The notes: a model not told the origin generated them from the letters alone. A stretch of DNA of 51,766 nt from JBDSEG01 sp039920165 (GCA_039920165.1 JBDSEG010000340.1:1-51766), one strand, 5' to 3'. Positions 7,138 through 15,931 are shown, counted from the first letter of the stretch. Numbers and translations: made by a program.

Positions 7138-7953
7138 TCAGGCGAGGCCGAGAACCGCGTCCATGCCGAACAGGCCGCTCGGCTGGCCGGCCAGAAAACG
7201 CGCCGCGCGCAGGCTGCCCTGCGCATAGTTGGCGCGGCTGCTGGAGCGGTGGCTGATCTCGATGCGCTCGCCGTCGCCGGCGAACAGCACCGTGTGGTCG
7301 CCCACGATATCGCCGCCGCGGATGCTCGAAAAGCCGATGCTTGACGGATCGCGTTCGCCGGTCACGCCGTGGCGCGAATGAACCGCGCAAGCTTCGAGGT
7401 CTCGCCCCAGCGCGCGCGCCAGCACCCGGCCCATCTCGAGCGCGGTACCGCTGGGCGCGTCGACCTTGTGGCGGTGATGCGCCTCGATCACTTCGATGTC
7501 GTAGCCCTCGTGCAGCGCACGCGCCGCCATGTCGAGCAGGCCCAGCACGACGTTGACGCCCACGCTCATGTTGGGCGCCATGACGATCGCGATGTGCTCG
7601 GCATGGGCCGCGACCTGGGCCTTTTGCGACGGCGTGAACCCGGTCGTTCCGATGACCGCCTTGACGCCGCGCGCACGGCAGGCATCGAGATGCGCGAGCG
7701 TGCCCTCGGGCCGCGTGAAATCGATCAGCACCTGCGCATTCGCGACGCCGGCCACGATATCGCTGGTGATCGCGACGCCGAGGCCGCGCCCGAGGAAGGC
7801 GCCGGCATCCTGGCCGAGCGCCGGACTGCCGGCGATATCGAGCGCGCCGGCGAGTTGAAGATCGTCGCTCGCCGCGACCGCCTCGATCAGCATGCGGCCC
7901 ATGCGGCCTCCTGCGCCGGCCACCGCGATGCGCAGCCCCGGCGTGTGCGTCAT
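7138..7953 (-). CDS. dapB: 4-hydroxy-tetrahydrodipicolinate reductase
   Basis: A 271-residue NAD(P)H-dependent enzyme of the diaminopimelate/lysine pathway. The N-terminal Rossmann motif is VAGAGGRMGR (residues 11-20). The mid-region has DFTRPEG and IGTTGF, and the catalytic/substrate block is EAHHRHKVDAPSGTAL, containing the proton-donor histidine pair and Lys. The length is normal for DapB. The ATG at 7953 overlaps the bamE stop by 4 nt, so translation is coupled to bamE, an arrangement common in Burkholderiales. Confidence 0.97.
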   Translation of the reverse strand: MTHTPGLRIAVAGAGGRMGRMLIEAVAASDDLQLAGALDIAGSPALGQDAGAFLGRGLGVAITSDIVAGVANAQVLIDFTRPEGTLAHLDACRARGVKAVIGTTGFTPSQKAQVAAHAEHIAIVMAPNMSVGVNVVLGLLDMAARALHEGYDIEVIEAHHRHKVDAPSGTALEMGRVLARALGRDLEACAVHSRHGVTGERDPSSIGFSSIRGGDIVGDHTVLFAGDGERIEISHRSSSRANYAQGSLRAARFLAGQPSGLFGMDAVLGLA

Positions 7954-8504
7954 GGGCGTGGCTCGAGCGGCGGGTAGCTGCGCGGCGCCGCGCCCGAATC
8001 GGCGACCGAGGCGGGTGTCGCCGGACCGGCGGGCGGCAGCGGCAATGCCTTGATCTCGGCATCGCTCAGCGCGAGTGGCGGCGCATTGCGCGAGGTCTTG
8101 AAGGTGTCGATCGACTCGACGAATTCCCGCTCGGCGGGCAACTCGCCGCCGGCGTCCAGGCTCTTCAACTTCTCGCCGTCGAAGCGGGCGACGACACGGC
8201 GCTGCTGCGGCTGCGCGCCCTGGCGGCGGATCGTGAAGACATAGTCCCAGCGGTCAGCGTGAAAGATATCGGTGAGCAGCGGCGAGCCGAGCACCTCGCG
8301 CACCTGCGCGCGCGACATGCCGGGCTGCACCGCGGCGGCCTGTTCGCGCGTCACGACGTTGCCCTGGACCACCTCGATCCGGTAAGGCGTGACGACGCCG
8401 AGAAAGCTGTCACTCGACTGCAGCGACTGGCACGCCGAGAGACCGAGGCAAAAGACGGCGCCGAGCAGGCGCGGCAGGACGAACGAAGAAGACCGCAGAC
8501 GCAT
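7950..8504 (-). CDS. bamE: Outer membrane assembly lipoprotein BamE
   Basis: A 184-residue lipoprotein with a signal peptide and the lipobox LSAC (Cys25). The SmpA/OmlA domain follows: PYRIEVVQGNVVTREQAAAVQPGMSRAQVREVLGSPLLTDIFHADRWDYVF, containing the conserved GNV-x-GM pattern used by the Bam complex for beta-barrel insertion. The C-terminal 60 residues form a proline/alanine-rich extension beyond the usual E. coli length, as in other Burkholderiales. It is first in the bamE-dapB-exbB-exbD-DUF2805 operon and divergent from fur; the 111 bp between them must hold both promoters. Confidence 0.96.
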   Translation of the reverse strand: MRLRSSSFVLPRLLGAVFCLGLSACQSLQSSDSFLGVVTPYRIEVVQGNVVTREQAAAVQPGMSRAQVREVLGSPLLTDIFHADRWDYVFTIRRQGAQPQQRRVVARFDGEKLKSLDAGGELPAEREFVESIDTFKTSRNAPPLALSDAEIKALPLPPAGPATPASVADSGAAPRSYPPLEPRP

Positions 8505-8615
8505 GGTGTGGGGAGTTGCCGAGGCAACACCGACCTCGATATGATGAATCGATTCTAGCGGCCGAGATTTGCCGGCCTGATGCCGCACCGCCACCCGCGC
8601 TCCCTGGTTTTGCCC

Positions 8616-9056
8616 ATGACCCACGCCGACGAACTCAAGCTCAGCGGCCTCAAGGCAACCTTGCCGCGCATCAAGGTGCTCGAGGTCTTCCAGAAGACGG
8701 CGCAGCGCCACCTGAGCGCCGAGGAGGTCTACCGGCTCCTGCTGGCCGAGGGCGCCGATGTCGGCCTGGCCACGGTCTACCGAGTGCTGATGCAGTTCGA
8801 GCAGGCCGGCATTCTGTCGCGCAACCATTTCGAGAGCGGCAAGGCGGTCTTCGAGCTCAACGAGGGCAAGCACCACGACCATCTGGTGTGCCTCACTTGC
8901 GGCCGGGTCGAGGAGTTCTTCGACGCCGAGATCGAGCAGCGCCAGCGCAACGTGGCCCAGGTGCGCGGCTTCGAACTGCAGGACCATTCGCTCGCGCTGT
9001 ATGCGCTATGCACCAAGCCGGCCTGCGAGTTCAAGGCCAAGGCCGGCAAGACGTAG
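8616..9056 (+). CDS. fur: Ferric uptake regulator
   Basis: A 146-residue metal-dependent repressor of iron-uptake genes. It has an N-terminal winged helix (LKATLPRIKVLEVFQ, then VGLATVYRVLMQFEQAGI recognition helix). The metal motif HHDHLVCLTCG has His86, His87, His89, Cys92 and Cys95, and Cys132 and Cys137 form the second Cys pair. The ATG at 8616 (MTHADELK) is chosen over an upstream in-frame start at 8580 because Fur homologues begin at this point. It is divergent from bamE and convergent with hprK (15 nt between stops). Confidence 0.97.
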   Translation: MTHADELKLSGLKATLPRIKVLEVFQKTAQRHLSAEEVYRLLLAEGADVGLATVYRVLMQFEQAGILSRNHFESGKAVFELNEGKHHDHLVCLTCGRVEEFFDAEIEQRQRNVAQVRGFELQDHSLALYALCTKPACEFKAKAGKT

Positions 9057-9071
9057 CCCGTCCCCCCAGCG

Positions 9072-10028
9072 CTAATCCTCCGAAGGCCGCGCCATCGCCT
9101 TCTGGTGGCGTTCCATAAATTCGCGGTAGGTATCGATTCCGCGCAGCTGCACGATGGTGTTGCGCACCGCGGCTTCGACCAGCACGGCGAGGTTGCGTCC
9201 GGCATCGACCGCGATCACCACCTTGCGCACCGGCACGTCGAGCAGTTCTTCGTACAGCGGCTCTTGCGGCAGGCGCTCAAAATCGCGCTCCATCGTTTCC
9301 TTGCGGATCAGGTGCACGATCAGTTTGAGCCGCATTTTCCGGCGTACCGCGGTCTCGCCGAAGATGACCTTGATATCGAGCAGGCCGATGCCGCGCACTT
9401 CGAGCAGATTGGTCAGCAGCTCGGGGCAGCGGCCTTCCAGCGCAGTCTGCGAGACGCGGTACAGGTCAACCGCATCGTCGGCCACCAGGCCGTGGCCGCG
9501 AGAGATCAGTTCGAGCCCGAGCTCGCTCTTGCCCAGCCCCGATTCGCCGGTCAGCAGAACACCGAGCCCGAGAATGTCCATGAAGACGCCGTGCCGGGTC
9601 GTTCGTTCGGCGAAATGCTGACCCAGGTGGCCGCGCATCACGTCGATGACGTGGCCGGCCGACTCGCCGGTGCTGAAGAGCGGGATATCGGCGCGGTCGC
9701 ACATCGCCACCAGCTTGTCGGGCGGGATCTGGCCATCGGCGACGATGACGACCGGTGGCTCGAGGGTCACGATGCGCGAGATGCGCCGCTCCATCACTTC
9801 AGGCGTCGCCTGATTCATATAGGCCACTTCACGCCGGCCGACGATCTGCACCCGGTACGGATGGATGTAGTTCAAGTAGCCGACCAGGTCGGCCGCCGAC
9901 TGGGCATTGCGTACCGCCGCTTCGTCGAAGCGTCGTTCCGGATGCGCGTGCCCGGCGATCCACTCCCAGTGCAGCGCCTCGCGCAGGTTCTCGAACAGCG
10001 CGTCGGCGCTGATGACGGTGGGTTTCAT
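9072..10028 (-). CDS. hprK: HPr kinase/phosphorylase
   Basis: A 318-residue bifunctional enzyme that phosphorylates and dephosphorylates a seryl residue of HPr/NPr. The C-terminal catalytic domain carries the P-loop GESGLGKS (residues 161-168), the catalytic His146 region ERTTRHGVFMDILG, and the HprK signature LLEVRGIGLLDI. In Betaproteobacteria it accompanies an incomplete PTS and acts in regulation rather than sugar uptake. It is the third gene of hpf-ptsN-hprK. The 89-nt gap after ptsN contains a GC-rich imperfect palindrome around CACCCCTCGAGGGGG (about 10055-10070). Confidence 0.97.
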   Translation of the reverse strand: MKPTVISADALFENLREALHWEWIAGHAHPERRFDEAAVRNAQSAADLVGYLNYIHPYRVQIVGRREVAYMNQATPEVMERRISRIVTLEPPVVIVADGQIPPDKLVAMCDRADIPLFSTGESAGHVIDVMRGHLGQHFAERTTRHGVFMDILGLGVLLTGESGLGKSELGLELISRGHGLVADDAVDLYRVSQTALEGRCPELLTNLLEVRGIGLLDIKVIFGETAVRRKMRLKLIVHLIRKETMERDFERLPQEPLYEELLDVPVRKVVIAVDAGRNLAVLVEAAVRNTIVQLRGIDTYREFMERHQKAMARPSED

Positions 10029-10117
10029 AAGGCCCCCGGCGCGGTGTGGTGCGCCACCCCTCGAGGGGGTGCGGGCCGGCGCTCGTCCCGCGCGTTCGCG
10101 AGCACGGTGCGCATCGG

Positions 10118-10588
10118 TCAGGCGACCGACTTGAGCGGCACCCAGTTGACGATCATCTCGTGAACGCGGGCGGCGTCGGGCTCGGTCTTGAGCCGCTCGC
10201 GCAGCTCGCGGTCCGACAGCATCTCGGCAATCTCGGACAGGATCTCGAGGTGGCGCTGGGTCGCGGCCTCCGGGACCAGCAGAAAGATCAGCAGCACGAC
10301 GGGCTCTTCGTCGGGCGCGTCGAAGGGAATCGGCTGGCGCACCCGCAGTACTGCAGCGAGCGGATTCTTCAGCCCCTTGATGCGACCGTGTGGAATCGCC
10401 ACGCCGTGGCCGAGGCCAGTCGAACCCAGGCGTTCGCGCGCGAACAGGTTATCGGCCACCGTGGCGCGGGCGATCGCGTGCTGGTTTTCGAACACGAGTC
10501 CGGCATGTTCGAACGCGCGCCGCTTACTCGTGGCGTCGACGTCCACCAGCACGTTGCTGGCAGGCAGGATGGCGGACAAACGGTTCAT
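10118..10588 (-). CDS. ptsN: Nitrogen-PTS enzyme IIA
   Basis: A 156-residue PTS EIIA type-2 domain protein. The phosphorylated histidine is His67 in GLGHGVAIPHGRIKGL, and the fold marker LLIFLLVPEAATQRHLEILSEIAEML is typical of EIIA-Ntr. It relays phosphoryl groups from the nitrogen PTS and regulates potassium and nitrogen responses rather than transporting sugar. The ATG at 10588 is taken because the longer open frame crosses the hpf gene. It lies 113 nt downstream of hpf and 89 nt upstream of hprK. Confidence 0.96.
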   Translation of the reverse strand: MNRLSAILPASNVLVDVDATSKRRAFEHAGLVFENQHAIARATVADNLFARERLGSTGLGHGVAIPHGRIKGLKNPLAAVLRVRQPIPFDAPDEEPVVLLIFLLVPEAATQRHLEILSEIAEMLSDRELRERLKTEPDAARVHEMIVNWVPLKSVA

Positions 10589-10701
10589 CGCAGCGCCGCG
10601 CGCCAAGCCGGCCGAGCCGGGACGACGCGCGGAAAAGTGACAGATAGGTGAATTATGAAGCGCGGCTTGGCCGCATCGCAGATGGGGCCAGGCCGCACGC
10701 C

Positions 10702-11043
10702 TCAGTTGGGTGCGCCGTCCAGCCGCTTGGCGGCCGTGTGGTGATGGTCCTGCAGCTTGTCCTTGTGGCGGCAGACCTGGCGATCGAGCTTGTCCATGAG
10801 CTGGTCGATGGCGGCATACATATCCTCGTGGCTGGTCTCGACGAAGATATCCTTGCCCTTGACATGCAGAGTCACCTCGGACCTGTGTCGGCGCTCCTTC
10901 TCCTTGAGTTTCTCGACCGACAGCAGCACATTGATATCGACCACTTGGTCGAAATGGCGGTTCACCCGGTCCAGCTTGGTGACTACATAGTCCCTCAGGG
11001 CGGGGGTGACATCGAGATGATGGCCGCTGATCGTCAAGTTCAT
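10702..11043 (-). CDS. hpf: Ribosome hibernation promoting factor
   Basis: A 113-residue short-form HPF/RaiA protein: MNLTISGHHLDVTPALRDYVVTKLDRVNRHFDQ opens the conserved beta-alpha fold, with the basic stretch EKLKEKERRHRSEVTLHVKGKDIF and SHEDMYAAIDQLMDKLDRQVCRHKDK. It inactivates ribosomes by blocking the decoding sites and promoting 100S dimers in stationary phase. An AAGGAG ribosome site precedes the ATG. In many Proteobacteria rpoN lies directly upstream; here the divergent gene is corA, so rpoN must lie elsewhere. Confidence 0.95.
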   Translation of the reverse strand: MNLTISGHHLDVTPALRDYVVTKLDRVNRHFDQVVDINVLLSVEKLKEKERRHRSEVTLHVKGKDIFVETSHEDMYAAIDQLMDKLDRQVCRHKDKLQDHHHTAAKRLDGAPN

Positions 11044-11174
11044 GAGGTCTCCTTTGAGAGCGTGGCAGGTGCGGTCCAGTGTGCACAGGTTGGCCGGGCG
11101 TGACAAGCCGGCCCAGTTTCGCCCGTCCGCTAGCGCAGGTACCTGACCACGCGCCATTGCGAGGCATAATTTGC

Positions 11175-11199
11175 GCCTCGAAACGAGGCCGCTTTTTCT
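11175..11199 (+). terminator. Terminator-like hairpin in the hpf-corA intergenic region
   Basis: GCCTCG-AAA-CGAGGC (11175-11189) is followed by CGCTTTTTCTT. A possible promoter (CTGACC-N16-CATAAT, 11143-11170) ends just before it. The hairpin lies in the 284-bp space between divergent hpf and corA, where no coding gene ends on this strand. It could terminate a short RNA, act as a corA leader attenuator, or be chance. Confidence 0.3.
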
Positions 11200-11327
11200 T
11201 GGACAACCCCGCCCCTCGGTGACCGTCCGCGCCAGCGTCGTCTGGGGTGGGACGGGCCGATCCCGCACCCTGTGACAACGCACCTGCGCGCGCTTCCAGC
11301 TTCGCCGCGCCGGTGCTGGAGCGTTTC

Positions 11328-12290
11328 ATGCTGAATGTCTTCACGCTGGTCAACGGCCGCCTGTTCCAGGAAGAGATCGAAAGCCTCGAAGCCCTGGCCC
11401 ATGTGCAGCCGGTGTGGGTCGACCTCGATGCCCCCACGCCGGAAGAAAAGGGCTGGATCGCCGAGCATTTCGGGGTCACGATTCCCGACGATGCGGTGGA
11501 CGACGACCTCGAGGAATCGGCCCGCTTCTACGAAGAGGACAACGGCGAGTTGCACATCCGCTCCGACTTCCTGATCGACGACGGCGAGACGCCGCGCAAC
11601 GTTCGCGTCGCCTTCATCGTCTACAAGAAGGTGCTGTTCTCGGTCCACGGCGAGGACCTGCCGGTTTTCAGGCTGCTGCGTCTGCGGGCGCGGCGCATCC
11701 CCGCCTTGATCGAGGATGCGAAGGACGTGCTGCTCAAGCTCTACGCGGCCGACGCCGAGTACAGCGCCGATGCACTGGAAAGTATCTACGACAGCCTCGA
11801 GGAGGTCAGCGCGCGGGTGCTCAAGCAGGATGTGAACGACCAAGCCGCCGGCGCGGCGCTCAGCGCCATCGCGCGCGAGGAAGATCTGAACGGGCGCATC
11901 CGCAGGAACGTGATGGATACGCGGCGCGCGATCAGCTTCATGATGCGCAGCCGGCTGCTGAACGCCGAGCAGTTCGAGGAAGCGCGCCAGACGCTGCGCG
12001 ATATCGACTCGCTCGACAGCCACACGACCTTCCTGTTCGACAAGATCAACTTCCTGATGAACGCGACCGTCGGCTTCATCAACATCAACCAGAACAAGAT
12101 CATCAAGATCTTCTCCGTCGCCAGCGTCGCACTGCTGCCGCCGACGTTGATCGCGAGCATTTACGGCATGAATTTCCGCTCGATGCCCGAACTCGACTGG
12201 CGCTTCGGCTACCCGTTTGCGCTGGCCGTGATGGTGGCCTCGGTGGCCGCGCCGTTCCTGTTCTTCCGGCGCAAGGGCTGGCTGCGCTGA
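11328..12290 (+). CDS. corA: Magnesium/cobalt transporter CorA
   Basis: A 320-residue CorA-family channel subunit. It has a large cytoplasmic alpha/beta domain and long stalk helix, then two C-terminal transmembrane helices. The signature IYGMNFRSMPEL carries GMN at residues 280-282 of the first helix, and the second helix ends RRKGWLR. It assembles as a pentamer for Mg2+ (and Co2+) uptake. The ATG at 11328 (MLNVFTLV) is the usual family start; no strong ribosome site is visible. Its stop and the stop of the convergent SnoaL-like gene share the palindrome TGATCA, so there is no intergenic space downstream. Confidence 0.95.
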   Translation: MLNVFTLVNGRLFQEEIESLEALAHVQPVWVDLDAPTPEEKGWIAEHFGVTIPDDAVDDDLEESARFYEEDNGELHIRSDFLIDDGETPRNVRVAFIVYKKVLFSVHGEDLPVFRLLRLRARRIPALIEDAKDVLLKLYAADAEYSADALESIYDSLEEVSARVLKQDVNDQAAGAALSAIAREEDLNGRIRRNVMDTRRAISFMMRSRLLNAEQFEEARQTLRDIDSLDSHTTFLFDKINFLMNATVGFININQNKIIKIFSVASVALLPPTLIASIYGMNFRSMPELDWRFGYPFALAVMVASVAAPFLFFRRKGWLR

Positions 12291-12734
12291 TCAGCCCGCG
12301 GCGTTGATGCGACGCTTGACAAAACGCATCAACCCGCCCAGCAGCGGCAGCTTCTCGTACAACTCCTCGGCCGCGTCCCAGTAGTCCCGGTGAAGCGCGA
12401 TTCGGCCGGTCGCGTCCAGAACGATGTGCGAAGCGCCGCACACGGTCTGCTCGGCGCGATCGCCACGCCTGAATCGGAAGTGGAAATCCCAGGTGAGAAA
12501 GGCCTGATCGCCCTGCACCACCGCTTCGTGGACCACGAAACGCGGCGCTTCGAGCGCAACGAACATGTGGCCCAAGATGCGCTGCACTTCGGCCAGCCCG
12601 ACCGCGTCGTTGAACGGATCCTTGAAGCGCGCATCGTCCGCGTAATACGCGCCCAGACGCGCCACGTCGGCCGCGGTCAAGCCTTCGAACAGCGCTACCA
12701 GGCGCGCGAAGCGCGGGTCGTCGGGCCGTGTCAT
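12291..12734 (-). CDS. SnoaL-like/NTF2-fold protein
   Basis: A 147-residue NTF2-like protein: FARLVALFEGLTAADVARLGAYYADDARFKDPFNDAVGL and VCGASHIVLDATGRIALHRDYWDAAEELYEKLPLLGGLMRFVKRRI match the SnoaL-like polyketide-cyclase/limonene-epoxide-hydrolase fold found in this lipid-modification cluster. It may bind or isomerise a hydrophobic intermediate; catalysis is not proven. The start overlaps the upstream SDR stop by 1 nt. It is the last gene of the eight-gene operon and ends flush against corA. Confidence 0.85.
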   Translation of the reverse strand: MTRPDDPRFARLVALFEGLTAADVARLGAYYADDARFKDPFNDAVGLAEVQRILGHMFVALEAPRFVVHEAVVQGDQAFLTWDFHFRFRRGDRAEQTVCGASHIVLDATGRIALHRDYWDAAEELYEKLPLLGGLMRFVKRRINAAG

Positions 12735-13513
12735 CACAGCCCCGTCATGCGCCGCACGACACTGAAATACCAGCCATCGCCGAGGTGGCTCAAGGTCTTC
12801 ATCCACAGCGTGAAGCGCTTGGGGAAATGGATCTCGAAGGCGCCGCTCGACCAGCCCTTCAGCATCTCGCGCGCCGCCTGCTCGGGCTCGATGAGCGCCG
12901 GCATCTCGTACGGGTTGGCCGCGGTCAGCGCGGTGCGGACGAAGCCCGGGTTGACGATCGATACACCGATACCGAGCGGCTGCAGGTCGAGATAGAGCGT
13001 CTGCGCGAGGTTGATCAGTGCCGCCTTGGTCGGCCCGTAGCCGAGCGCATTCGGCAGGCCGCGGTAGCCGGCCACGCTCGCAACCAGGCTCAGGTGCCCG
13101 CTGCGCTGCGCGCGCAGCAGCGGCAGCACGGCGTCGAGCAGGTGCAGCGCGCCGACATAGTTGACCTGGTTGTGGCGCAGCATCTCGTCGAGATCGAACT
13201 CGGTCGCCCGCATTGCCTTGTAGTGGCCGGCGCAGTACAGCGCCAGATCGATGCGGCCGCAGCGCTCCACGATCGTTCGCGCGGCGCCGCGCATCGCATC
13301 GCGGTCGGTCGCATCGAGCGGCAAGGCGAGGCTGCCGGGGTTCGCGGCCGCGAAATCATCCAGCGCGGCGGCATTGCGCGCCGACAGCACGACGCGCGCG
13401 CCGCGCGAATGAAGCAACGCGGCGCAGGCCTGGCCGATGCCGCTCGACGCGCCGACCAGCCAGACGACGCGGCCATTCCAATCGGTGATGCGCGGATTGA
13501 GCGGCACCGTCAT
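12734..13513 (-). CDS. Short-chain dehydrogenase/reductase
   Basis: A 259-residue classical SDR. The NAD(P) motif is GASSGIG (residues 21-27), the NAG-equivalent is CAGHYKA, and the catalytic triad is Ser146 (LVASVAGY), Tyr159 and Lys163 (YGPTK). It is likely to oxidise or reduce a hydroxyl/keto group on a lipid intermediate, by cluster context. It overlaps the DUF3833 stop by 3-4 nt (ATGA). The C-terminal 50 residues (KRFTLWMKTLSHLGDGWYFSVVRRMTGL) are amphipathic and may attach it to the membrane. Confidence 0.92.
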   Translation of the reverse strand: MTVPLNPRITDWNGRVVWLVGASSGIGQACAALLHSRGARVVLSARNAAALDDFAAANPGSLALPLDATDRDAMRGAARTIVERCGRIDLALYCAGHYKAMRATEFDLDEMLRHNQVNYVGALHLLDAVLPLLRAQRSGHLSLVASVAGYRGLPNALGYGPTKAALINLAQTLYLDLQPLGIGVSIVNPGFVRTALTAANPYEMPALIEPEQAAREMLKGWSSGAFEIHFPKRFTLWMKTLSHLGDGWYFSVVRRMTGL

Positions 13514-14079
13514 TTCCTCGTGAATGCGAGGGTGACCTCGCCGAGCCGAACGCCGAACTTGCTCATCACTGCCTTGTTGAGCATCACGCCGTCGCCCATC
13601 AGGTACATCCAGTCGTCGAACTGGACCTCGTAGACGCTGCCGTCGACCGGCAGGCGCAAGGTGTATTGCCAGCGAAAGGCATTGCCGGCGGCCGAGCCCA
13701 CGGCGGTGCCGACAACATCGTCTGCAGTGCCGGTATAGCGGTCTTCGCCGGCCGGACCGCGCGACTTCTTCAGGCGCCAGACGCGGCGCTCGGTCTTGCC
13801 GTCGTTGTAAAGGAAGCTCTCGTCCAGCACGCCGTCGTCGCCGCTCCAGCGGCACTGCATGCGCACGGTGAAGCGGCGCACGACCTTGCCAGCGCGGTCG
13901 GTGACGAGGCCGTGCGCGGTCACCTCGCCGTTGAAATAGGTCGCCAGGTCCAGGCGCGGCATCTGCGCCGCATAGTCCGCCGGCACCGGCCCGGCGCACC
14001 CGGCGACGAGGGTGACGGCCAGCGCGGCGGCGGTGGCGGCGGCACGGCTTGCGCCGGCAGAAAGCAGGGTTCGGGTCAT
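13510..14079 (-). CDS. DUF3833 lipoprotein
   Basis: A 189-residue DUF3833 family protein with a lipoprotein signal peptide (VAGC, Cys28). The lipocalin-like body contains YFNGEVTAHGLVTDRAGKVVRRFTVRMQCRWSG, LDESFLYNDGKTERRVWRL and YEVQFDDWMYLMGDGVMLNKAVMSKFGVRLGEVTLAF. The family recurs beside cfa-like methyltransferases and probably binds a lipid in the periplasm; that role is inferred. It is coupled on both sides by ATGA overlaps (MFS gene upstream, SDR downstream). Confidence 0.9.
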   Translation of the reverse strand: MTRTLLSAGASRAAATAAALAVTLVAGCAGPVPADYAAQMPRLDLATYFNGEVTAHGLVTDRAGKVVRRFTVRMQCRWSGDDGVLDESFLYNDGKTERRVWRLKKSRGPAGEDRYTGTADDVVGTAVGSAAGNAFRWQYTLRLPVDGSVYEVQFDDWMYLMGDGVMLNKAVMSKFGVRLGEVTLAFTRK

Positions 14080-15374
14080 GGCGCAGTGTCGGGGTTGGAG
14101 ATCCAGATTCGGTGCAGCAGCGCCGCGGCGATCAGCTTGAGCGCGCACGGCAAGGCGCAGTAGGCCAGTGTCAGCGCTTGGAGCGCGGCGGCGTCGCGCG
14201 CGCCGGGCGCATAGCCGAACGCCTGCAGGGCGGGCAGCGCCAGCCCGGCAGCCAGCGCCAGGTTCAACTTGGTCGCAAAATTCCACCAGCCGACAAAGGC
14301 GCCTTCCATCCGGCCCGCGCCGGCACCGCGCTGGATCACGCCGGCCAGCAGCGCGCCGGGCACCACCAGATCGGCGGCAAGTGCCGCGCCGCTCGCCACG
14401 CAGACCGCGGCATAGGCCGCCACGTCGCCCGACCCGAGCAACCCGGCGCCGGCAAAGACGCCGACCGACAGCAGCATCGCCGCCAGCCAGCTGCGCGCCA
14501 GACCGAAGCGGCCGACCGCGCGCAGCCACAGCGGCATCGCGAGCGCGGCGGCGGCGAAATAGGCGGCGAGAAAGAACGGCGCGAACGCCGCCGCCTGCAG
14601 CCGGTCGCGCACGAAGAACAGGACCAGCGTCGCCGGCACCGCGCTCGCGATGCCATTCACCAGATAGATCGCGAGCAGCCGCCGGAAGGCCAGGTCGGAC
14701 AGCGGTGCGCTCAGACCAGCGCTCGCGGCGATCGACGCTGTTGACGCGCGCGGCTCAGCCCGCCACGGCGCGCTGCGCAACAGCGCCAGGCCGAGGACGA
14801 GCGTCGTAGCGAGCACCGCGGCGCTGAGGCCGAATCCGCCCAGCCCCGGCAGCACGCTCGCGAGCAGCACGCCGGCCAGCGCCAGCCCTTCGCGCCAGGC
14901 GACGATGCTGCTGCGCTGGCGCTCGCTGCCGCCCAACCGCGCGCCCCAGGCCTGGTGGATCACGCCGACCACGCTGTACCCCAGGCAGGCGAGCACGAGC
15001 CAGACCGCGCACCACGCGAGCAGCGCCGGTGCGCGCGTGAATGGCGGATGAAAGAGCGCCGTGAAGGCGATCGCGAGCAATGCGCCGAAGGCAGCGGCCA
15101 CCGTCCATGCGCGGCGCGCCGAGTGGGCGAGCAGGGCATCGACGCGCCGGCCGATCCAAGGATCGACCCAGGCGTCGAGCAGCCGCGCGCCGAGCAGCAC
15201 TGCACCGAGCCAGCCGAGCGGCACACCGAGCGCGGCGCCGTAGTGGTCCGGCAGCACGACATACAGCGGCAACGCCACGAACGAGAGCGGCAGCCCGAGG
15301 CCGCCATAGCGCAAACCGTCGCGCCAGCCGCCACGCCAGATCGGACCCGCGCCCGGCGCGGCGAGCACGCTCAC
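14076..15374 (-). CDS. MFS transporter, GPH (glycoside-pentoside-hexuronide) type
   Basis: A 432-residue membrane protein with about 12 hydrophobic segments. The N-terminal LRYGGLGLPLSFVALPLYVVLPDHY and LLGARLLDAWVDPWIGRRVD are the GPH/MelB-family signature (D-x-x-x-DP-x-x-G-x-x-x-D). Although MelB relatives carry sugars, members found in cfa/DUF3833 clusters are candidates for lipid or amphiphile transport, by context only. It overlaps chalcone-isomerase-like and DUF3833 genes by 4 nt on each side. Confidence 0.88.
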   Translation of the reverse strand: MSVLAAPGAGPIWRGGWRDGLRYGGLGLPLSFVALPLYVVLPDHYGAALGVPLGWLGAVLLGARLLDAWVDPWIGRRVDALLAHSARRAWTVAAAFGALLAIAFTALFHPPFTRAPALLAWCAVWLVLACLGYSVVGVIHQAWGARLGGSERQRSSIVAWREGLALAGVLLASVLPGLGGFGLSAAVLATTLVLGLALLRSAPWRAEPRASTASIAASAGLSAPLSDLAFRRLLAIYLVNGIASAVPATLVLFFVRDRLQAAAFAPFFLAAYFAAAALAMPLWLRAVGRFGLARSWLAAMLLSVGVFAGAGLLGSGDVAAYAAVCVASGAALAADLVVPGALLAGVIQRGAGAGRMEGAFVGWWNFATKLNLALAAGLALPALQAFGYAPGARDAAALQALTLAYCALPCALKLIAAALLHRIWISNPDTAP

Positions 15375-15931
15375 CCGTTGCGTCCCAGCAGTTGCCGGCG
15401 CAGCCCGGGTTCGGACGTGTGCGGGCCGAGCCAGATGGCTAGAAAGCGGCGTGCGAAGCCGGTATCGTGCAGCACGCCAATCGGCGCGCCGTTTAAATAG
15501 AAGGCAATTCCTTCGCCGCGCCGGTTGATCGCGCTCAGCCGGTCGCCCGCCCGCACGTCGGGGAACAGATTACGCATCGCGGCGAGCCAGCGGGCACCCT
15601 GTTCGGTCCCGAAAGGCTCGCCGCGCTGCATCTCCACGAGGCTGCGCTCGGCGATGCGCTGACCCTTCAAGTCGCGCCGATATTCGAGCTCGAGAGCAAG
15701 TTCGGACGCCGCCGGTTCGACCGGGTCGAAGTGCGGGCCGACCCACAGGCGCGCGTCGTAGACATGCAGACCGAAGAAGCGCAGCGTTCCGCTGCCCAGT
15801 AGTCGGGCATCCGCCAGGTTGGCGGCGACTTCGCGCGGGACGGTTTGTACCTGTGCGTGCGCCCGCGACGCGCCGGCCAGCGCGACCAACGCGGTTAGCA
15901 GCCACGCACGTCGGCTCGAGCCCTGAGTCAT
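15371..15931 (-). CDS. Chalcone-isomerase-like periplasmic protein
   Basis: A 186-residue protein with a signal peptide (residues 1-26, ending SRAHAQ). The chalcone-isomerase-like fold follows: LLGSGTLRFFGLHVYDARLWVGP, ELEYRRDLKGQRIAERSLVEMQR, DRLSAINRRGEGIAFYLNGAPIGVLHD and FARRFLAIWLGPHTSEPGLRRQLLG. Related plant and bacterial proteins bind fatty acids, so a fatty-acid-binding or isomerising role beside the methyltransferase is reasonable. It is coupled to cfa upstream and the MFS gene downstream by ATGA overlaps. Confidence 0.88.
   Translation of the reverse strand: MTQGSSRRAWLLTALVALAGASRAHAQVQTVPREVAANLADARLLGSGTLRFFGLHVYDARLWVGPHFDPVEPAASELALELEYRRDLKGQRIAERSLVEMQRGEPFGTEQGARWLAAMRNLFPDVRAGDRLSAINRRGEGIAFYLNGAPIGVLHDTGFARRFLAIWLGPHTSEPGLRRQLLGRNG

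Noticed and set aside
10051..10070. GC-rich palindrome between ptsN and hprK as an operator
   Set aside because: The arms are imperfect and very GC-rich; such structures are common in this composition and no second copy was noticed.
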